Notes: a model not told the origin generated them from the sequence alone. DNA of 64,000 nt from Engraulis encrasicolus (GCF_034702125.1 NC_085858.1:54707624-54771623); one strand, 5' to 3'. Shown: positions 22,789 through 34,469, counted from the stretch's first letter. Made by a program: numbers and translations.

Positions 22789-22821
<33 letters not shown>

Positions 22822-25690
22822 CTTTATTGTCCCCCATGGGGGAAATTTCTTCTAGTGAGAGGTGCGTAAGACATGAAAACAAACACAATACAGTCAGATT
22901 CCCAAGCACATTTACCCCAAGCAACACATTCCCCCATAAAATAGACAAGACATTGGACAAAAACAGATGTCATCCATCAACAGTGGTCAGTCCCAGTTAA
23001 CCCCATAGCGTGGATAAAGCATGGGAGGATGTGCAAGCAGCAAATAAATAGATAAGCAAAACATTATAAAAAAGATAAAGCATTAGAGTGTCATTCATTC
23101 CTTCTCAGGCCTGTTGAGACAGGGTGTGCAAATTAAGATCTACCTTTTTGTTTCACATGTTTGTTAAAAAAGCTAATTGCTTGTGGGATAAAAGATTGCT
23201 TGGATCTGTTTTTAAAAACAGCAGGGTGTCTAAATCTGCAGCCAGATGGCAGTAGCTCAAAAGTATAAAACAATGGATGTCTTCTGTCTGTTAAAATTGT
23301 GTCAATTTTGCTGAGTGAGCGTTCTTCATATATGTTTTCAAGACTTTTCATGTTTGTGCCCATCAGCTTGCAAGAGGTTGTCACAATTTTTCTTAGTTTC
23401 CCCTTTTGAGCCTCTGTTGCATTGCCAAACCAACAGAGGACACCAAAGGTTAAAACACTCTCCAAAAAAGCACTGTAAAACATCCTGGCTATTTTAAGAT
23501 CAACTTCAAATGAAACAAGTTTCTTTAAAAAGTGGAGTCTCTGTTGTCCTTTTTTCTGGATCATTTCTGTGTGCTGCTCCCATCGCAGCTTCTCATCTAA
23601 AACCACCCCCAGATACTTGTATTCAGTAACTGCCTGAATATTCTGTCCATTGATGGAAGTACAGCTGCTTGACTTACTTTTCCTGAAGTCAATAGACATC
23701 TCCTTTGTCTTTGCAGTGTTGAGATGCAGTTTAGACTCGTTACACCAGTCAATAAAATCTTGAAGTACAGGGCCGTGATCATGTTCGCCCTCTGTCAGCA
23801 GGCTGACCAGTGCAGTATCATCAGCATACTTGATAAAATGTCTGTTGGGGTGTGAGCTAAAACAGTTGTTGGTATATAAAATAAACAATAAAGGGGATAA
23901 AACACAGCCTTGTGGCGATCCAGTGTTAGTGATAATAATGTCAGATAAGTTGGAATCTACTTTAACTCGTTGAATTCTCTGGCTCAGGAAATCTAAAATC
24001 CAGTTGATCAACCCCACATCCAAGCCAAAGTCCATGTGCATCCTCTGAGCCAGGATGTACGGATTAATTGTGTTGAAGGCGGATGAGAAGTCAAAGAATA
24101 CAATTTTCGCGTGGGTTTTTGGGGCTTCCAGATGTGTGTAAACCAGGTGAAGCAGGGTTATGATGGCATCATCCACCCCCCTGCTGGGTCGGTAGGCAAA
24201 CTGTAGTGGGTCTAATAACTGGTGTGTGTGCATGAAAATATGTTTCTTCACTATTCTTTCCAGGCTTTTCATCACAAGGGAGGTTAGTGCGATAGGGGGG
24301 TAGTGATTGTGCTCAGTTGGTGAGGGGACCTTAGGAATTGGAATGATGACTGATGTTTTCCATAGTGATGGGACTATGCGCTGGTCTAAGGACCGCTGGA
24401 AAATGTCTGTAAAAACAGGGGACAGTTGTTCAGCACAGTACTTTAAAATGCTGCCGCCGATGTTATCTGGGCCAGGGCTCTTACGTGTGTGGACGTTCTT
24501 AAATACCCTTGTGACTGCTCCCTGTGAGATAGTGATATGCTGACTAGGTGTCAAGTCCAGCCACCCTTTCTCAGTGTTTTTATCAGTTGTTCCTTCTTCA
24601 AAGCGTGAGAAAAATGCATTCAAGTCATTTGCCAACTCGCAGCCCCCTTGGCCCATGGCACTGATGTTAGGCTTCCCCCTCCCTTTGTGGGGGGCATTGG
24701 TCATCATCTTGATGGACTGCCATGCTTGCCTGGCATTACCCTGGGTCATGTTTTTCTCTACTTTTTGTTTGTAAATGTTTTTATCTATTTTAATCTGTCT
24801 CTTAATGTCTTTTTGTGCTTTCTTCTTAGCAATTTCATCATTCTGTGTATGGGCCCATTTTTTAATATTCAGGAGGGATTTAAGTTTTTTAGATACCCAG
24901 GGTTTGTTGTTGGGATATATCTTTACAGACTTGGTAGGCACAACTAAATTTTCACAGAATGTGATATAGTCTGATATAACCTCCGCATGCTCATTTAGGT
25001 CCGGGCACTCGAATACCTCCCAGGAGGTACAGTCAAAGCAGCCTTGAAGAGCCATGATGCTTTCCTCATTCCAGATCTTGATTGTCTTTGTCTGTGGTTT
25101 TTCTCTCTCCAGAAGCCTTTGGTAAACAGGCCGGAGATGTACCACATTGTGATCTGAAGCTCCTAGTGGTGGCAGGGCCAGGGCAGAATAGGCACCCTTT
25201 ATACTGCCATAGCACAAGTCCAGGGTCTTACTTTTCCTAGTGGGGCATGTTACATATTGATAGTATGTACGAAGAGTCTTCTTCAATGAGCAATTATTAA
25301 AATCGCCCAGGAAAAACTTGGGGGCGTCAGGGGAGAGGGCGTCTAGTTTCTGGGAAAGATTAAAAATGACTTCTGATGCCTTAGCAACATTTGCTTGGGG
25401 ATGGATGTATATCACTGTGAAAAATAGCTGGGGGAATTCGCGTGGCAGGTAAAAGGGACGCAATGACACGCAGAGCAGTTCGATGTCGCGGGTACAGAGG
25501 CTCTCCCGTACCACCACTGATCCTCTCCGGCACCAGTCATCCCGGATGAAGAAGCCCACTCCTGGTGCCGGAGAGGAGAAGCACCTGGCCCTTTGCCCTA
25601 CTGGACAAAAAAAATGCCCTTTTGGAAAATTAGTAGGCCCTACTGTGGTCCATGTTGGCATGATCATCTACAAATGCATGACGATCAAAA
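22786..25690 (-). mobile_element. 5'-truncated non-LTR retrotransposon (CR1/L2/Rex1-like)
   Basis: Comprises the open frame at 23133-25667, a 3'UTR down to about 22823 with TTTATTGTCCCCCATGGGGG, and a (TAG)n tail at 22786-22822. The 5' end is lost near 25690, inside the endonuclease domain. Confidence 0.85.
23133..25667 (-). CDS. LINE ORF2 fragment: endonuclease end plus reverse transcriptase
   Basis: An 844-residue frame without stops. The N-terminal ~180 residues are the end of an APE-type endonuclease, with FFLGDFNNC and PPLGASDHNVVHL (the GDFN and SDH catalytic motifs). The reverse transcriptase follows, with KSPGPDNI, FFDFSSAFNTI, TGSPQGCVLSPLLF and the catalytic YADDTALVSLL. The last ~100 residues match the LINE fragment at 16585-17030. 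The first part of the endonuclease is missing, so this copy cannot be autonomous. The undamaged frame suggests recent insertion. It is selfish-element coding sequence, not a host gene. Confidence 0.9.
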   Translation of the reverse strand: MIMPTWTTVGPTNFPKGHFFCPVGQRARCFSSPAPGVGFFIRDDWCRRGSVVVRESLCTRDIELLCVSLRPFYLPREFPQLFFTVIYIHPQANVAKASEVIFNLSQKLDALSPDAPKFFLGDFNNCSLKKTLRTYYQYVTCPTRKSKTLDLCYGSIKGAYSALALPPLGASDHNVVHLRPVYQRLLEREKPQTKTIKIWNEESIMALQGCFDCTSWEVFECPDLNEHAEVISDYITFCENLVVPTKSVKIYPNNKPWVSKKLKSLLNIKKWAHTQNDEIAKKKAQKDIKRQIKIDKNIYKQKVEKNMTQGNARQAWQSIKMMTNAPHKGRGKPNISAMGQGGCELANDLNAFFSRFEEGTTDKNTEKGWLDLTPSQHITISQGAVTRVFKNVHTRKSPGPDNIGGSILKYCAEQLSPVFTDIFQRSLDQRIVPSLWKTSVIIPIPKVPSPTEHNHYPPIALTSLVMKSLERIVKKHIFMHTHQLLDPLQFAYRPSRGVDDAIITLLHLVYTHLEAPKTHAKIVFFDFSSAFNTINPYILAQRMHMDFGLDVGLINWILDFLSQRIQRVKVDSNLSDIIITNTGSPQGCVLSPLLFILYTNNCFSSHPNRHFIKYADDTALVSLLTEGEHDHGPVLQDFIDWCNESKLHLNTAKTKEMSIDFRKSKSSSCTSINGQNIQAVTEYKYLGVVLDEKLRWEQHTEMIQKKGQQRLHFLKKLVSFEVDLKIARMFYSAFLESVLTFGVLCWFGNATEAQKGKLRKIVTTSCKLMGTNMKSLENIYEERSLSKIDTILTDRRHPLFYTFELLPSGCRFRHPAVFKNRSKQSFIPQAISFFNKHVKQKGRS

Positions 25691-26173
25691 GCATGTGGCA
25701 ATAATGCCCAGATATAATACAGTATATAGCTAATAGCCTAGTAAGACAGCTGGAAGTTCCACATGCCCCCCGCCCCCCTCACCCAACCCCTCACTTACAA
25801 ACTATAGTCACTGAGGAATAGAATACTAAATGTAATGTTTTTATAGTGTTTAATGTGCTGAAGGTGAGAGCAGGTTTGCACACTGGAAAAAGACACACAG
25901 GGCAAGCACAAGGAGTTTTTTCATTCTTTTTCTGAGAGCAGAGTAGAGCAGACGTTTCAGGGTCCTGCCTTCATCAGTGCGCTCTGTGCTCACATATTTA
26001 CTGTGTTAGAAATTCAGTGTGTGGAGATAATATGCTGCAAATCATTCTTTCATTCCTTACCCACTATGACTGGTCTGTAGTAGGAACTAGTACCAAACAG
26101 CAGATGGCAGTACATACGTATTCTCTGGGCAGCAATGTCCAGCTTGGAGGGCCACTCAGACATGTTGGTAATA
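25691..26173. other. Intergenic; no gene seen
   Basis: Has a GCAGACGTTTCAGGGTCCTG...CATCAGTGCG motif at 25950-25985, reminiscent of the GATGAAG/CGAAACG elements. Otherwise unremarkable. Confidence 0.4.
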
Positions 26174-26517
26174 CCACAGTACGGAAGCTCTGAGCTGCCA
26201 CGGTTGAATATATATTTGGCTCAGTATCATGTAATAACGTGAAAAGTTTCACGTTATAACGTGATATTTATCATGTTATAACGTGAAAGTATCACGTTAT
26301 AACGTGAAATTATCACGTTATTTCGTGATATGAAGTTATCACGTTATTCTGAGATAAGGAACTATCACGTTATTCTGAGATAAGAAATTATCACGTTATT
26401 CTGAGATATGCAACTATCACGTTATTCTGAGATAAGAAATTATCACGTTATTTTGAGATAGCCTATGCAACATTTGGTCATTCAGCACTTCAACACTTCC
26501 CGGTTCAGTCAAGGAAC

Positions 26518-26979
26518 ATGGCTCGTCTACAGGACTTAATTCAGTTCTATTTCAAGCTTGGTCTAAGGCATGGTGAAATTCTACAGTTGTTGAGCACTGT
26601 GGATGGTATTGTTGTCAGTATGCGCACTCTCCGAAGGATTTTGAAAAGCATGGGGTTGTACCGAAGAAAGAATGAATCTGACCCACTTGACGTTGCATCA
26701 TTTCTCATTGATCAACTGCGTGGACACGGGAGGCTACATGGATACAAGTTCCACCATCTCAACTGCATCCAAGCTGGATAGGCCTATGTTGTCACCCAAA
26801 GTACAGTGAGACATTTGTTAAAGTTCCTCGACCCCAGTGGTGTTGAAAGAAGACGAAGAAATCGCTTGATGCAACGTGTGTACATGAACCCTGGCCCTAA
26901 TTATCTATGGCACGTTGATTCTTATGATAAATTGAAGCCGTTTGGTGTGTGCATAAATGGAGCTATTGATGGCTTTTCT
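26518..26979 (+). pseudogene. Truncated integrase-type (rve/DDE) transposase
   Basis: ATG at 26518 just inside the left inverted repeat. The first ~88 residues include a helix-turn-helix-like segment (SMRTLRRILKSMGLYRR). An in-frame TAG at 26779-26781 breaks the frame, which then continues cleanly with YLWHVDSYDKLKPFG and CINGAIDGFS, the regions expected to hold the first two catalytic aspartates. The sequence jumps from there straight into the right inverted repeat, so the third acidic residue and C-terminus are deleted. Inactive. Confidence 0.75.
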
Positions 26980-27212
26980 GACTGAACCGGGAAGTGTTGA
27001 AGTGCTGAATGGCCAAATGTTGCATATCTCAGAATAACGTGATAATTTCTTATCTCAGAATAACGTGATAGTTGCATATCTCAGAATAACGTGATAATTT
27101 CTTATCTCAGAATAACGTGATAGTTCCTTATCTCAGAATAACGTGATAACTTCATATCACGAAATAACGTGATCATTTCACGTTATAACGTGATATTATC
27201 ACTTATAACATG

Positions 27213-27856
27213 TTATTATATGGTTGTGACGTCATCTGTCGAATGCTCCATTCATTTCAACGGGGCTCCCCAACGTTCGGACGTCTGTTATTTTTCGATA
27301 ACGGACGGGTTGGTCTATAACAGACCGCTGTCAATGGCAACAAGACTTTTCACTGCTAAAGCGACTTTTCAACAAGACTCTAATCAGCTGCTGTGATAGA
27401 CAGCACCCGTTGTCCTGGCTACCGCTGTCAATGGCAACAAGACGTTCACTGCTAAAGCCACTGGCTTGTATACAAGTCAGTGGCTAAAGCGAATGTTTCA
27501 TATCACTCCGCAGGGGGTCCGGTCTTTTGTCACTCCAATCAGCTGCTGTGATAGACAACACCTGTTGTCCTGGCTACCTAGCTGTTGCCTAGCGGTGTTC
27601 CACAACGGCACTGTTTTGTTTTGCGCAGCAACAATCTTAACATTAAATAGGTCTAAAGAAATGTCCCCGCCATGTGTGAATCATTTAAGTATATCCATAT
27701 AATAAGCGGGTTAACATTCGGCGAGTCGGTCGCTTCGTGGAATAGCAGCACTTCAGAGAGAACAAGACCCCTCCGCTCCGCGTCGGGGTCTAAAGATTCT
27801 CTCTGTCGTGCTGCTATTCCACGGTAGCGACCTTCTCGCCGAACGTTAACCCTTAC
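27213..27856. mobile_element. Insertion within the right arm of the 26180-27948 transposon
   Basis: Interrupts the arm between AACATG and ATAAATATC, which are adjacent in the left arm. It contains a duplicated ~40-bp segment (AATCAGCTGCTGTGATAGAC at about 27380 and 27538) and the hairpin at 27706-27853. No clear target duplication could be fixed. Confidence 0.55.
27706..27853. repeat. ~150-bp hairpin with GC-rich loop
   Basis: Arms GGTTAACATTCGGCGAG / CTCGCCGAACGTTAACC and TGGAATAGCAGCAC / GTGCTGCTATTCCA pair over ~58 bp. The loop holds ACCCCTCCGCTCCGCGTCGG. Confidence 0.75.
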
Positions 27857-27954
27857 ATAAATATCACGTTATAACGTGAAACTTTTCACATTATTACATG
27901 ATACTGAGCCAAATATATATTCAACCTTGGCAGCTCAGAGCTTCCGTACCACAG

Positions 27955-28392
27955 ACCTATACGTCTGTGGGTAAAACATTAGCTCACCTGTCTGGACAGG
28001 GTCGATGAGGACATGATTCTGAAAAATTGCGTTACCCACTCAGTCATACCTCATAAAAGATATGAATATACAGTGTGCCGAAATGTCAATGTGAGATGAT
28101 ATGCCACATGGTTTATGGCAGCACGAGAGAAGTATTCCCTCGCTGGCCAGAGGGGGGCTTTCAGAAGATTTTGTTACCAGGCCCGGCCAAAACAGTCAGT
28201 CGCCCATTTGTACACTGTAGCCCACATTGAATCAGCCTCCATGGCATAGCCTGTGCCCTCATGCCCACCTCCCCTCCCCTCCCTTCTCTTCCATTCTCTT
28301 CTCTTCCGCTGACTAACTCCGCAATCCCCCTAATCCTCTGATTCACCTGTAAAACCAGCCAACCTCCTCTCCACTGCCCTGCTAACAGCACA
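27955..28392. other. Intergenic; no gene seen
   Basis: Contains a hAT-like GGCCCGGCCAAAAC word near 28180 and pyrimidine-rich sequence at 28260-28310. No exon supported. Confidence 0.4.
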
Positions 28393-28399
28393 GTACTAC

Positions 28400-28610
28400 C
28401 AGAGATTCTTTAAGTATAGAGATATGCCAACATAATAGGTTTCTATGGGCACCTAACGCGACCAGGTTCCGGTCTGCCTAAAGGGGCGTGTCATAATGCT
28501 CCTACAATGAATAGAACAGTCCTTAGGTCTGCCTAGGTCTGCCTAAAGGGGGCCATAATAGAACCAGGAAACAATGGGCCAATGGAACCTCTCTCTCTCT
28601 ACTCTCTCTG
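28400..28610 (+). mobile_element. CAGAGA-family element, 211 bp, 7-bp TSD
   Basis: Begins CAGAGATTCTTTAAGTATAG and ends CTCTCTACTCTCTCTG. Flanked by GTACTAC at 28393-28399 and 28611-28617. Contains GACCAGGTTCCGGTCTGCC and a doubled AGGTCTGCCT. No coding capacity. Confidence 0.85.
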
Positions 28611-28668
28611 GTACTACAGTGCCCCCCTCCCACTCAGCTGCCCATAACCATATCTCTCTGCCCTACAG

Positions 28669-28916
28669 TAGTGAATCTCAACGGGGGCCCTACAGCCACC
28701 CTGGGGGCATTAGGGAGTCATTTAGGGGCGTTGGGAAAGAGACTGATGACAGAGAGAGGGGGTGGGGGGTTGCTCAGTTGCAAATTGTGGATGTTGGTGT
28801 ATTTCATTTTTTGATACTGGGGAGAGGCGTTGGCATTCTTGAGGTCGAGTGGGCTTTGGGAGGCTTATGATGAGGTCAAGGGGTCATTTGTGTAAAAAAA
28901 AGGTTGAGAAGCACTG
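28669..28916. mobile_element. hAT MITE, 8-bp TSD
   Basis: Ends TAGTGAATCTCAAC and GTTGAGAAGCACTG; flanked by CCCTACAG at 28661-28668 and 28917-28924. Of the common vertebrate type ending in CAGTGGTTCTCAA-like sequence. Confidence 0.8.
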
Positions 28917-29388
28917 CCCTACAGTGTCAAAAACGACCACTTCATCCCCGTACCAAACCTCCTCTCCGCTGCCATATTAACAGTGTTTGGAAAGTTAAAT
29001 TCCTACAGGAACTAGTTCAGAATTCAGAGCTCTCTCTGCTCTATGGGGTCACTATTTATTTTTCTTTTTTTTATTTTACCTTCAATTAACCAGGGAAATT
29101 TACTGTGCACATACACCCAAACTCAAGTCCCAATCACGACAACCGGAAGTCACTGGTCGCGAGCTCCCTTGCACACATGGAAAATCTTATGATGTGGATA
29201 CTCTAATGATGGATAAGGCGATGAGTCGTCATGGAGATAACTGACCGTTACAGAGATCAGGTGTGGGTGTGGATTTGCTTTGCATCATCCTACAAAAGTT
29301 TTGTTTAACTTGCACAAATATAAACACATGGACCGTGACAATTGTTGGAAATTCAAGGGGGAAAAAGAAGTAGGGGGGTGGGTGGTGT

Positions 29389-29391
29389 GGA

Positions 29392-29459
<68 letters not shown>

Positions 29460-29460
29460 A
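29389..29460. repeat. (GAAA)n microsatellite
   Basis: About 18 GAAA units, a long polypurine tract. The Lys/Glu-Arg frames through it are artefacts. Confidence 0.95.
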
Positions 29461-29729
29461 GTTATCTGGAAGAGTGACTGTGGAAGGCAAACACCAAAAC
29501 AAACTATTAAAGTGCAACATGCTCAGTAGGTCCAGAGAGTGCAGGATGCTGCCTCCTACCAGCCAGTGCTCTGTCTGAACCCTGTGGGAACTAATCTGGC
29601 ATACAGGGATGATCACCAGCTATAAATATGATACAAACTCTGACGAGTCACTCTGCTTACTCTCACCCTTCAGTGGGTCACAGGCCACTGTGTTAACACA
29701 CTGTACTGTGAAACACAGACGGTGGCGCA

Positions 29730-30065
29730 CCCCAATAATCTACTTTGTGTACTCAAAATGCAAAGAAAATAAAGAAAATGCTGCACACTCTGCTCCATGT
29801 TTTGTTTGTGGTAAAGTGACTTTTCACCCCCCTGGCCAAAGATTCTTTTGATTCTTTTAATTATCATAATAGACCGTCTCTGCCCTGGCCTTCTTCAAAT
29901 TTGAAGTGTGACGAAAGTGCTGCTTAATCTGCTCCATGTTTTATTTGTAGTGAAGTGACTTTTCGCCCCGCTGCCTTCTTCACTTGTGAAAAAGTGAATG
30001 TTTTCACTTCACTACAAATAAAAGACACCGTAGCATGTGCAGCATTTTCTTTAATTTCTTGGAAC
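29730..30065. repeat. Imperfect inverted repeat
   Basis: AAAGAAAATGCTGCACAC and CTGCTCCATGTTTTGTTTGT on the left pair with ACTACAAATAAAAGACACC and GTGCAGCATTTTCTTTA on the right; a second GCTCCATGTTTTATTTGTAG lies between. Probably a palindromic element with an internal duplication. Confidence 0.5.
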
Positions 30066-30529
30066 ATATATACTGTGGCTTCATCAGTGCTGCTTCTTAG
30101 AACAGTTTTCAGATATGAACATAAAATGTTGTTTTTATTCTCATGGAAATGTTATGTATTTGGGATGATAGGCATTCCAGTCATTGGGGAAGAATGATGA
30201 GACAGTGGAATGTAAGCCTCTTTACTGAGGAATTTCTATTTGCATTTCCACCTAAATGTCCACATTGACTTACAGTTTCCAGGCTGTTGCCACCTGCCAC
30301 CTGCGTATGCAGCAGGCAAACCTGGGCTGTCACAATCACGCAAGCAAACTAGGTAATTGCCTAGGGGAGCCCAGACAGGGCACTCAAAAGGCACCAATCA
30401 TCTAGACAGACAGGCAGCCTGGCCAGTGTCATCAGTCAGTGAGAAGGCAATACCAAAAAAACATTTGCTTAGGTGAATTAAAGATGTGGATATGGTACAT
30501 AAGCATATATGCAGTAGGCCTATATCACA

Positions 30530-30830
30530 TGTTTAACATGCCCTGTCTGGGCAGGTGTAGTTTGAAGGGTCATGTGATATAGGCCACAACTTCTTCCTGT
30601 TACCCATATGCCTGACGAAGATCCAAGGTGATCAAAACGTTGCTGTTTTAATGTAATAAACTGTATTTTTTGGAGCCTATTCTGCAGTGTGCAGACCTTG
30701 TTTAACTGTCTGACACTTTTGTCCGACACCTGCAACAAGTGACTTTGGATGCTTTGCACCCTACCCAAAACCATTACCATTTTGGTGACAATAAGGTTAT
30801 AACAGAGGCTCTGAGCAAAGGGGTTAAGTA
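30530..30830 (-). mobile_element. Two short repeat fragments
   Basis: 30605-30700 is a reverse relative of the element at 19871 (CTGACGAAGATCC, AACGTTGC, CAGTGTGCAGACC). 30775-30830 is a fragment of the TTGGTGACAATAAGGTTATAA MITE family. Confidence 0.5.
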
Positions 30831-31275
30831 ATGTTTATTTTTGGAGCACAGCTGGCAGTGCAGAACTACCTCTTTCTAATGTCTATTGTCTATGTAATTG
30901 CCACATTCTGCCTTGCAACTCTTCCCTAGGCCCACACCTAACAACTTACATGCTTCTTCTGTATGTCCTAACCTTACCCCTCCAACTGTAATCATGTTCT
31001 TTTCTTCATCGTCTTGTCCTCGAGGACTGTTCACCCACCCACCCACCTACCATGTGGTCTTGAAGCCTATCAGGGAAAGGCACACTCCCACCTTCCCATT
31101 CACACAGTTATTAAAGAAAAAAAAAACATTGGAAATAAGTCCCCTTGCTGGTACTGCAGAGGCAGAGAGAAGCGAAGGAGAACATTTGCGGAGGGGAATG
31201 GTTTCCATAGAAACTGTTTAGAGCTGCACAACATTTTCAACACACATACAAATGCACTCTCTCTTTCTCTATCTC

Positions 31276-31621
<346 letters not shown>

Positions 31622-32429
31622 TGGTGGTGGGGAGTAGGGCGGTGTTTGCATTTGACGACTAATTGGCTTTGACATGGTCTCCAGACTCCAAATGTTGTGG
31701 GAAATACTTTTGAAAGCAGTGAATGATTGGTATGCATGGGGGAATGTCCACAATGATATTGATGTAGGAAAAAATTACAACAGCGGCGGGCTGGGATGAC
31801 AACTGCCAACAAGATGAAGAATAGGAAAGTTTTAAAGTTGTAAATTGAATCTGTACATGTACCTTCAATCACAGATTGGTATTCTGCCTTTGGCCCTTGC
31901 CACAGTGGAGGCATAAGAAAAAGTTTCTTTTGACCAGTTGAACAGACCAGACTGGCATTAACTAAAAAATAGTGTATATTCCTACAATATAGATACTGAT
32001 AGTTGAGGATACTTCAGACTCTACCCTCCCCTTTGCTGTGGCAAACCTACATCTTTTAATGTTGCTTATTTTATGTTGCAATGTTTTATGTATTTATTTA
32101 TTATTATCATCATTATTAATTAGGCTATGTATTTATTTATTTTGTCTCTGTCCTTGTTTTCCTTTTTATTAGAGTGAGCACTGTTTTATGCAATTGTGTA
32201 CTTTGCATTTTTTGAAAAATTGTTTGAAATTAATTAAAAAAAAAGGTTAGTCTCAAAAACGTTGTAAATTGTAGACCAAGTGAGTTGAAGGTCCATGTTC
32301 ATGTCCATGTAAGATTAAATGCTGCAAGCAGGCTAGAGTTCATTCATAATGCCATAATCAAAAGTTCAATTCAACAACGAGTCAAGACCCTACCCAAAAC
32401 ATTGGCCATAATGTGTGGCAGTAGGCTAC

Positions 32430-32867
32430 AATCACAGGTAGGCATTACGTCACCACGCACACATACTTATGGATGTATGGAGGCGCACTGGAAGGAGAAC
32501 ATAATCAAAGTGACAAGCACGCCCCCTCCCTCCTCTACGTCGCGCGTACCCACGCGCTTTTCCTAGACGCCTTTGACACAGCATTTCCAAATACCAGCGC
32601 AGGATTGCACCAAGGAGAACGCGCCCGAGCAGGGATTATACAGTTTAAAAGTGCATGCAGATTCCCAGAAGAATAAGAAAAGGTGTAGAACAAACTGACA
32701 GTTATTTGAAATCTAGTTTAAGTTCTCTAGATGAGCTGCGCGCTGATTTGGCATCCACATAAAACGAGAAAACCATGGAGTAGCGGGAACACGCGCATTC
32801 CTTTGGACTAAACCAACAAGTTTATTTTCCTGATTAAAAGAAGAGTCTCAGCAGGCGTAGTTAGGTA
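32430..32867 (+). promoter_or_regulatory. Candidate kcnj4 promoter and first non-coding exon
   Basis: A locally CpG-richer stretch (GTCGCGCGTACCCACGCGC, AACGCGCCCGAG) ending in a good donor, GTTAG|GTAAGC, at about 32865. It lies 8.3 kb upstream of the candidate exon at 41207 in the kcnj4 direction. Kir2-type genes commonly have non-coding first exons. No transcript evidence is available, so this is only a position to test. Confidence 0.25.
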
Positions 32868-32870
32868 AGC

Positions 32871-34460
32871 TAACTTTTACATGTAACTTGCGGTTTTAAC
32901 TGTCACTGTGAAGACCTAGAGTAGCCTTTTTGACACATGTAGCCTATACAGACTCTTTAGGCTACAGCTGTTTTTGCTCGCTCAAGTTCATCCATTACAA
33001 GGCTGGTCTATAACATTTCCGTTTGATCTGTAGCATTCGTGAATTTCCACTGGTGGAATATTACATTTGTACCTGAAAATGCATATGATCTGTTACTGCA
33101 CAATATCCATAACATTCATAACCTACAGGTGGTCAGGTGCTTGGCATGTCTCAACATGGTCCAACAAGACATGGACAATCGCTGTGTAAAAAATGCTAAA
33201 TAGATTAACCTTATTGCTGAGCCAACTGGAATAGTGAATAAATGGTCGAACCGACTGACATCCATGTAAATACTACTGAGAAAAGGTTGCATGTCCAGCC
33301 GATGTCCAACTACCATCCAACTTGCATTTGACTTCAGATTAATTTTGGACTCCACTTTGCCACTTCAGCACCTGAACAACACATTTATAGCAATTTGTAG
33401 GCTACTGATTTGTGTGTTTTTGTGTGTTTGAGACTGAATTTACCGTTGAACATTTTTTCTCTCATCTCAGCTAAAGGACATAGCTGGAAAAGAGGGTCTT
33501 GTGCCATGACGCACAGCGTGATTAATTGCATAGTAGACTTATTAACAGGGATAGAGAAAGGGCGATGCTGATGACTAACACTTTAAGACAAAGTCTATAA
33601 ACAAAACACAAAGGAGTCATGCGAGCCAAATTGCTAGAGGACAGTCGTTCAGTCTTAAACTTTGTTCTGACGGAGTTTTTGGCATTTGATGACACATTTG
33701 TAAAGGTAACATTTTATTTTAAGGATTCACTGTTACATTTGTACTGGCCTCATTGGCTACAGTGGAAGAACCGATATTAGGCCTATAAACATGTAAGTAG
33801 GCCCTACAACACTAGTAGCCTACATTTTGTTGCATCATGTAGGCCTATTTTTCTGTATCTACATACATATGACAATGTCATATCTTTTCCCATAATGCTT
33901 TGCCAGGGAGGTAAAGGGCTGAACTGAGGGCACTTGCTATGCAGATACACAAACATGCATGATGCAAGTACAACACCACCACATGCACTAGTTACTCCTC
34001 TTACCTGAGTACATTGCAAGTTGCAACAGGGACCTCTAACAAGTGTTGCTGACAAAAATAGAGGGCTGGCACTTGGCTCCAACAGAAACAAAGGCACATT
34101 TAATCGGGCCCAATCATTTCATAATAAGGTATTTAGTATATGTCATATGCACATCAAAAGACTCATTGGTGAAACAAAATATCTGAAAGTTGAAATAAAT
34201 CAAAAGCTATGTAAACATCCCACTTTTCAGAATTTAATATCATTACCAGTTTCAAATGCAATACAAATAGGCCTACCAGTCCATTCATATAGGCTATGAT
34301 CGGAAAATACGTTTATAGATAAGGAATTGAATTAAAAGAGTTTAACACACACAGGGAATACGCATCCATAGAAGTGCCAGAGAGAGCCTTCCAGTCTGAG
34401 GTCATAGACGTATCAGTTTTGTCCCACTGGATTTCCATCCCAGGTAGGCTACCTACAAAA
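32871..34460. other. Intergenic or kcnj4 first intron; no gene seen
   Basis: AT-rich, without an exon or repeat I can support. Open frames here lack motifs. Confidence 0.35.
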
Positions 34461-34469
34461 CTAGTGGAC

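Larger units (their letters stand above)
26180..27948 (+). mobile_element. DNA transposon with ~330-bp inverted repeats, 6-bp TSD
   Basis: Termini TACGGAAGCTCTGAGCTGCC and its complement, flanked by CCACAG at 26174-26179 and 27949-27954. Left arm about 26180-26510. The right arm runs about 26980-27212 and 27857-27948, split by a ~640-bp insertion. The arms carry tandem palindromic words (TTCACGTTATAACGTGAA, TATCACGTTATTCTGAGATA). The 6-bp duplication plus an integrase-like transposase suggests the IS3EU group, an inference. Confidence 0.75.

Noticed and set aside
23133..25667. Treating the 844-residue frame as a host gene
   Set aside because: Endonuclease and reverse transcriptase motifs identify it as a LINE.
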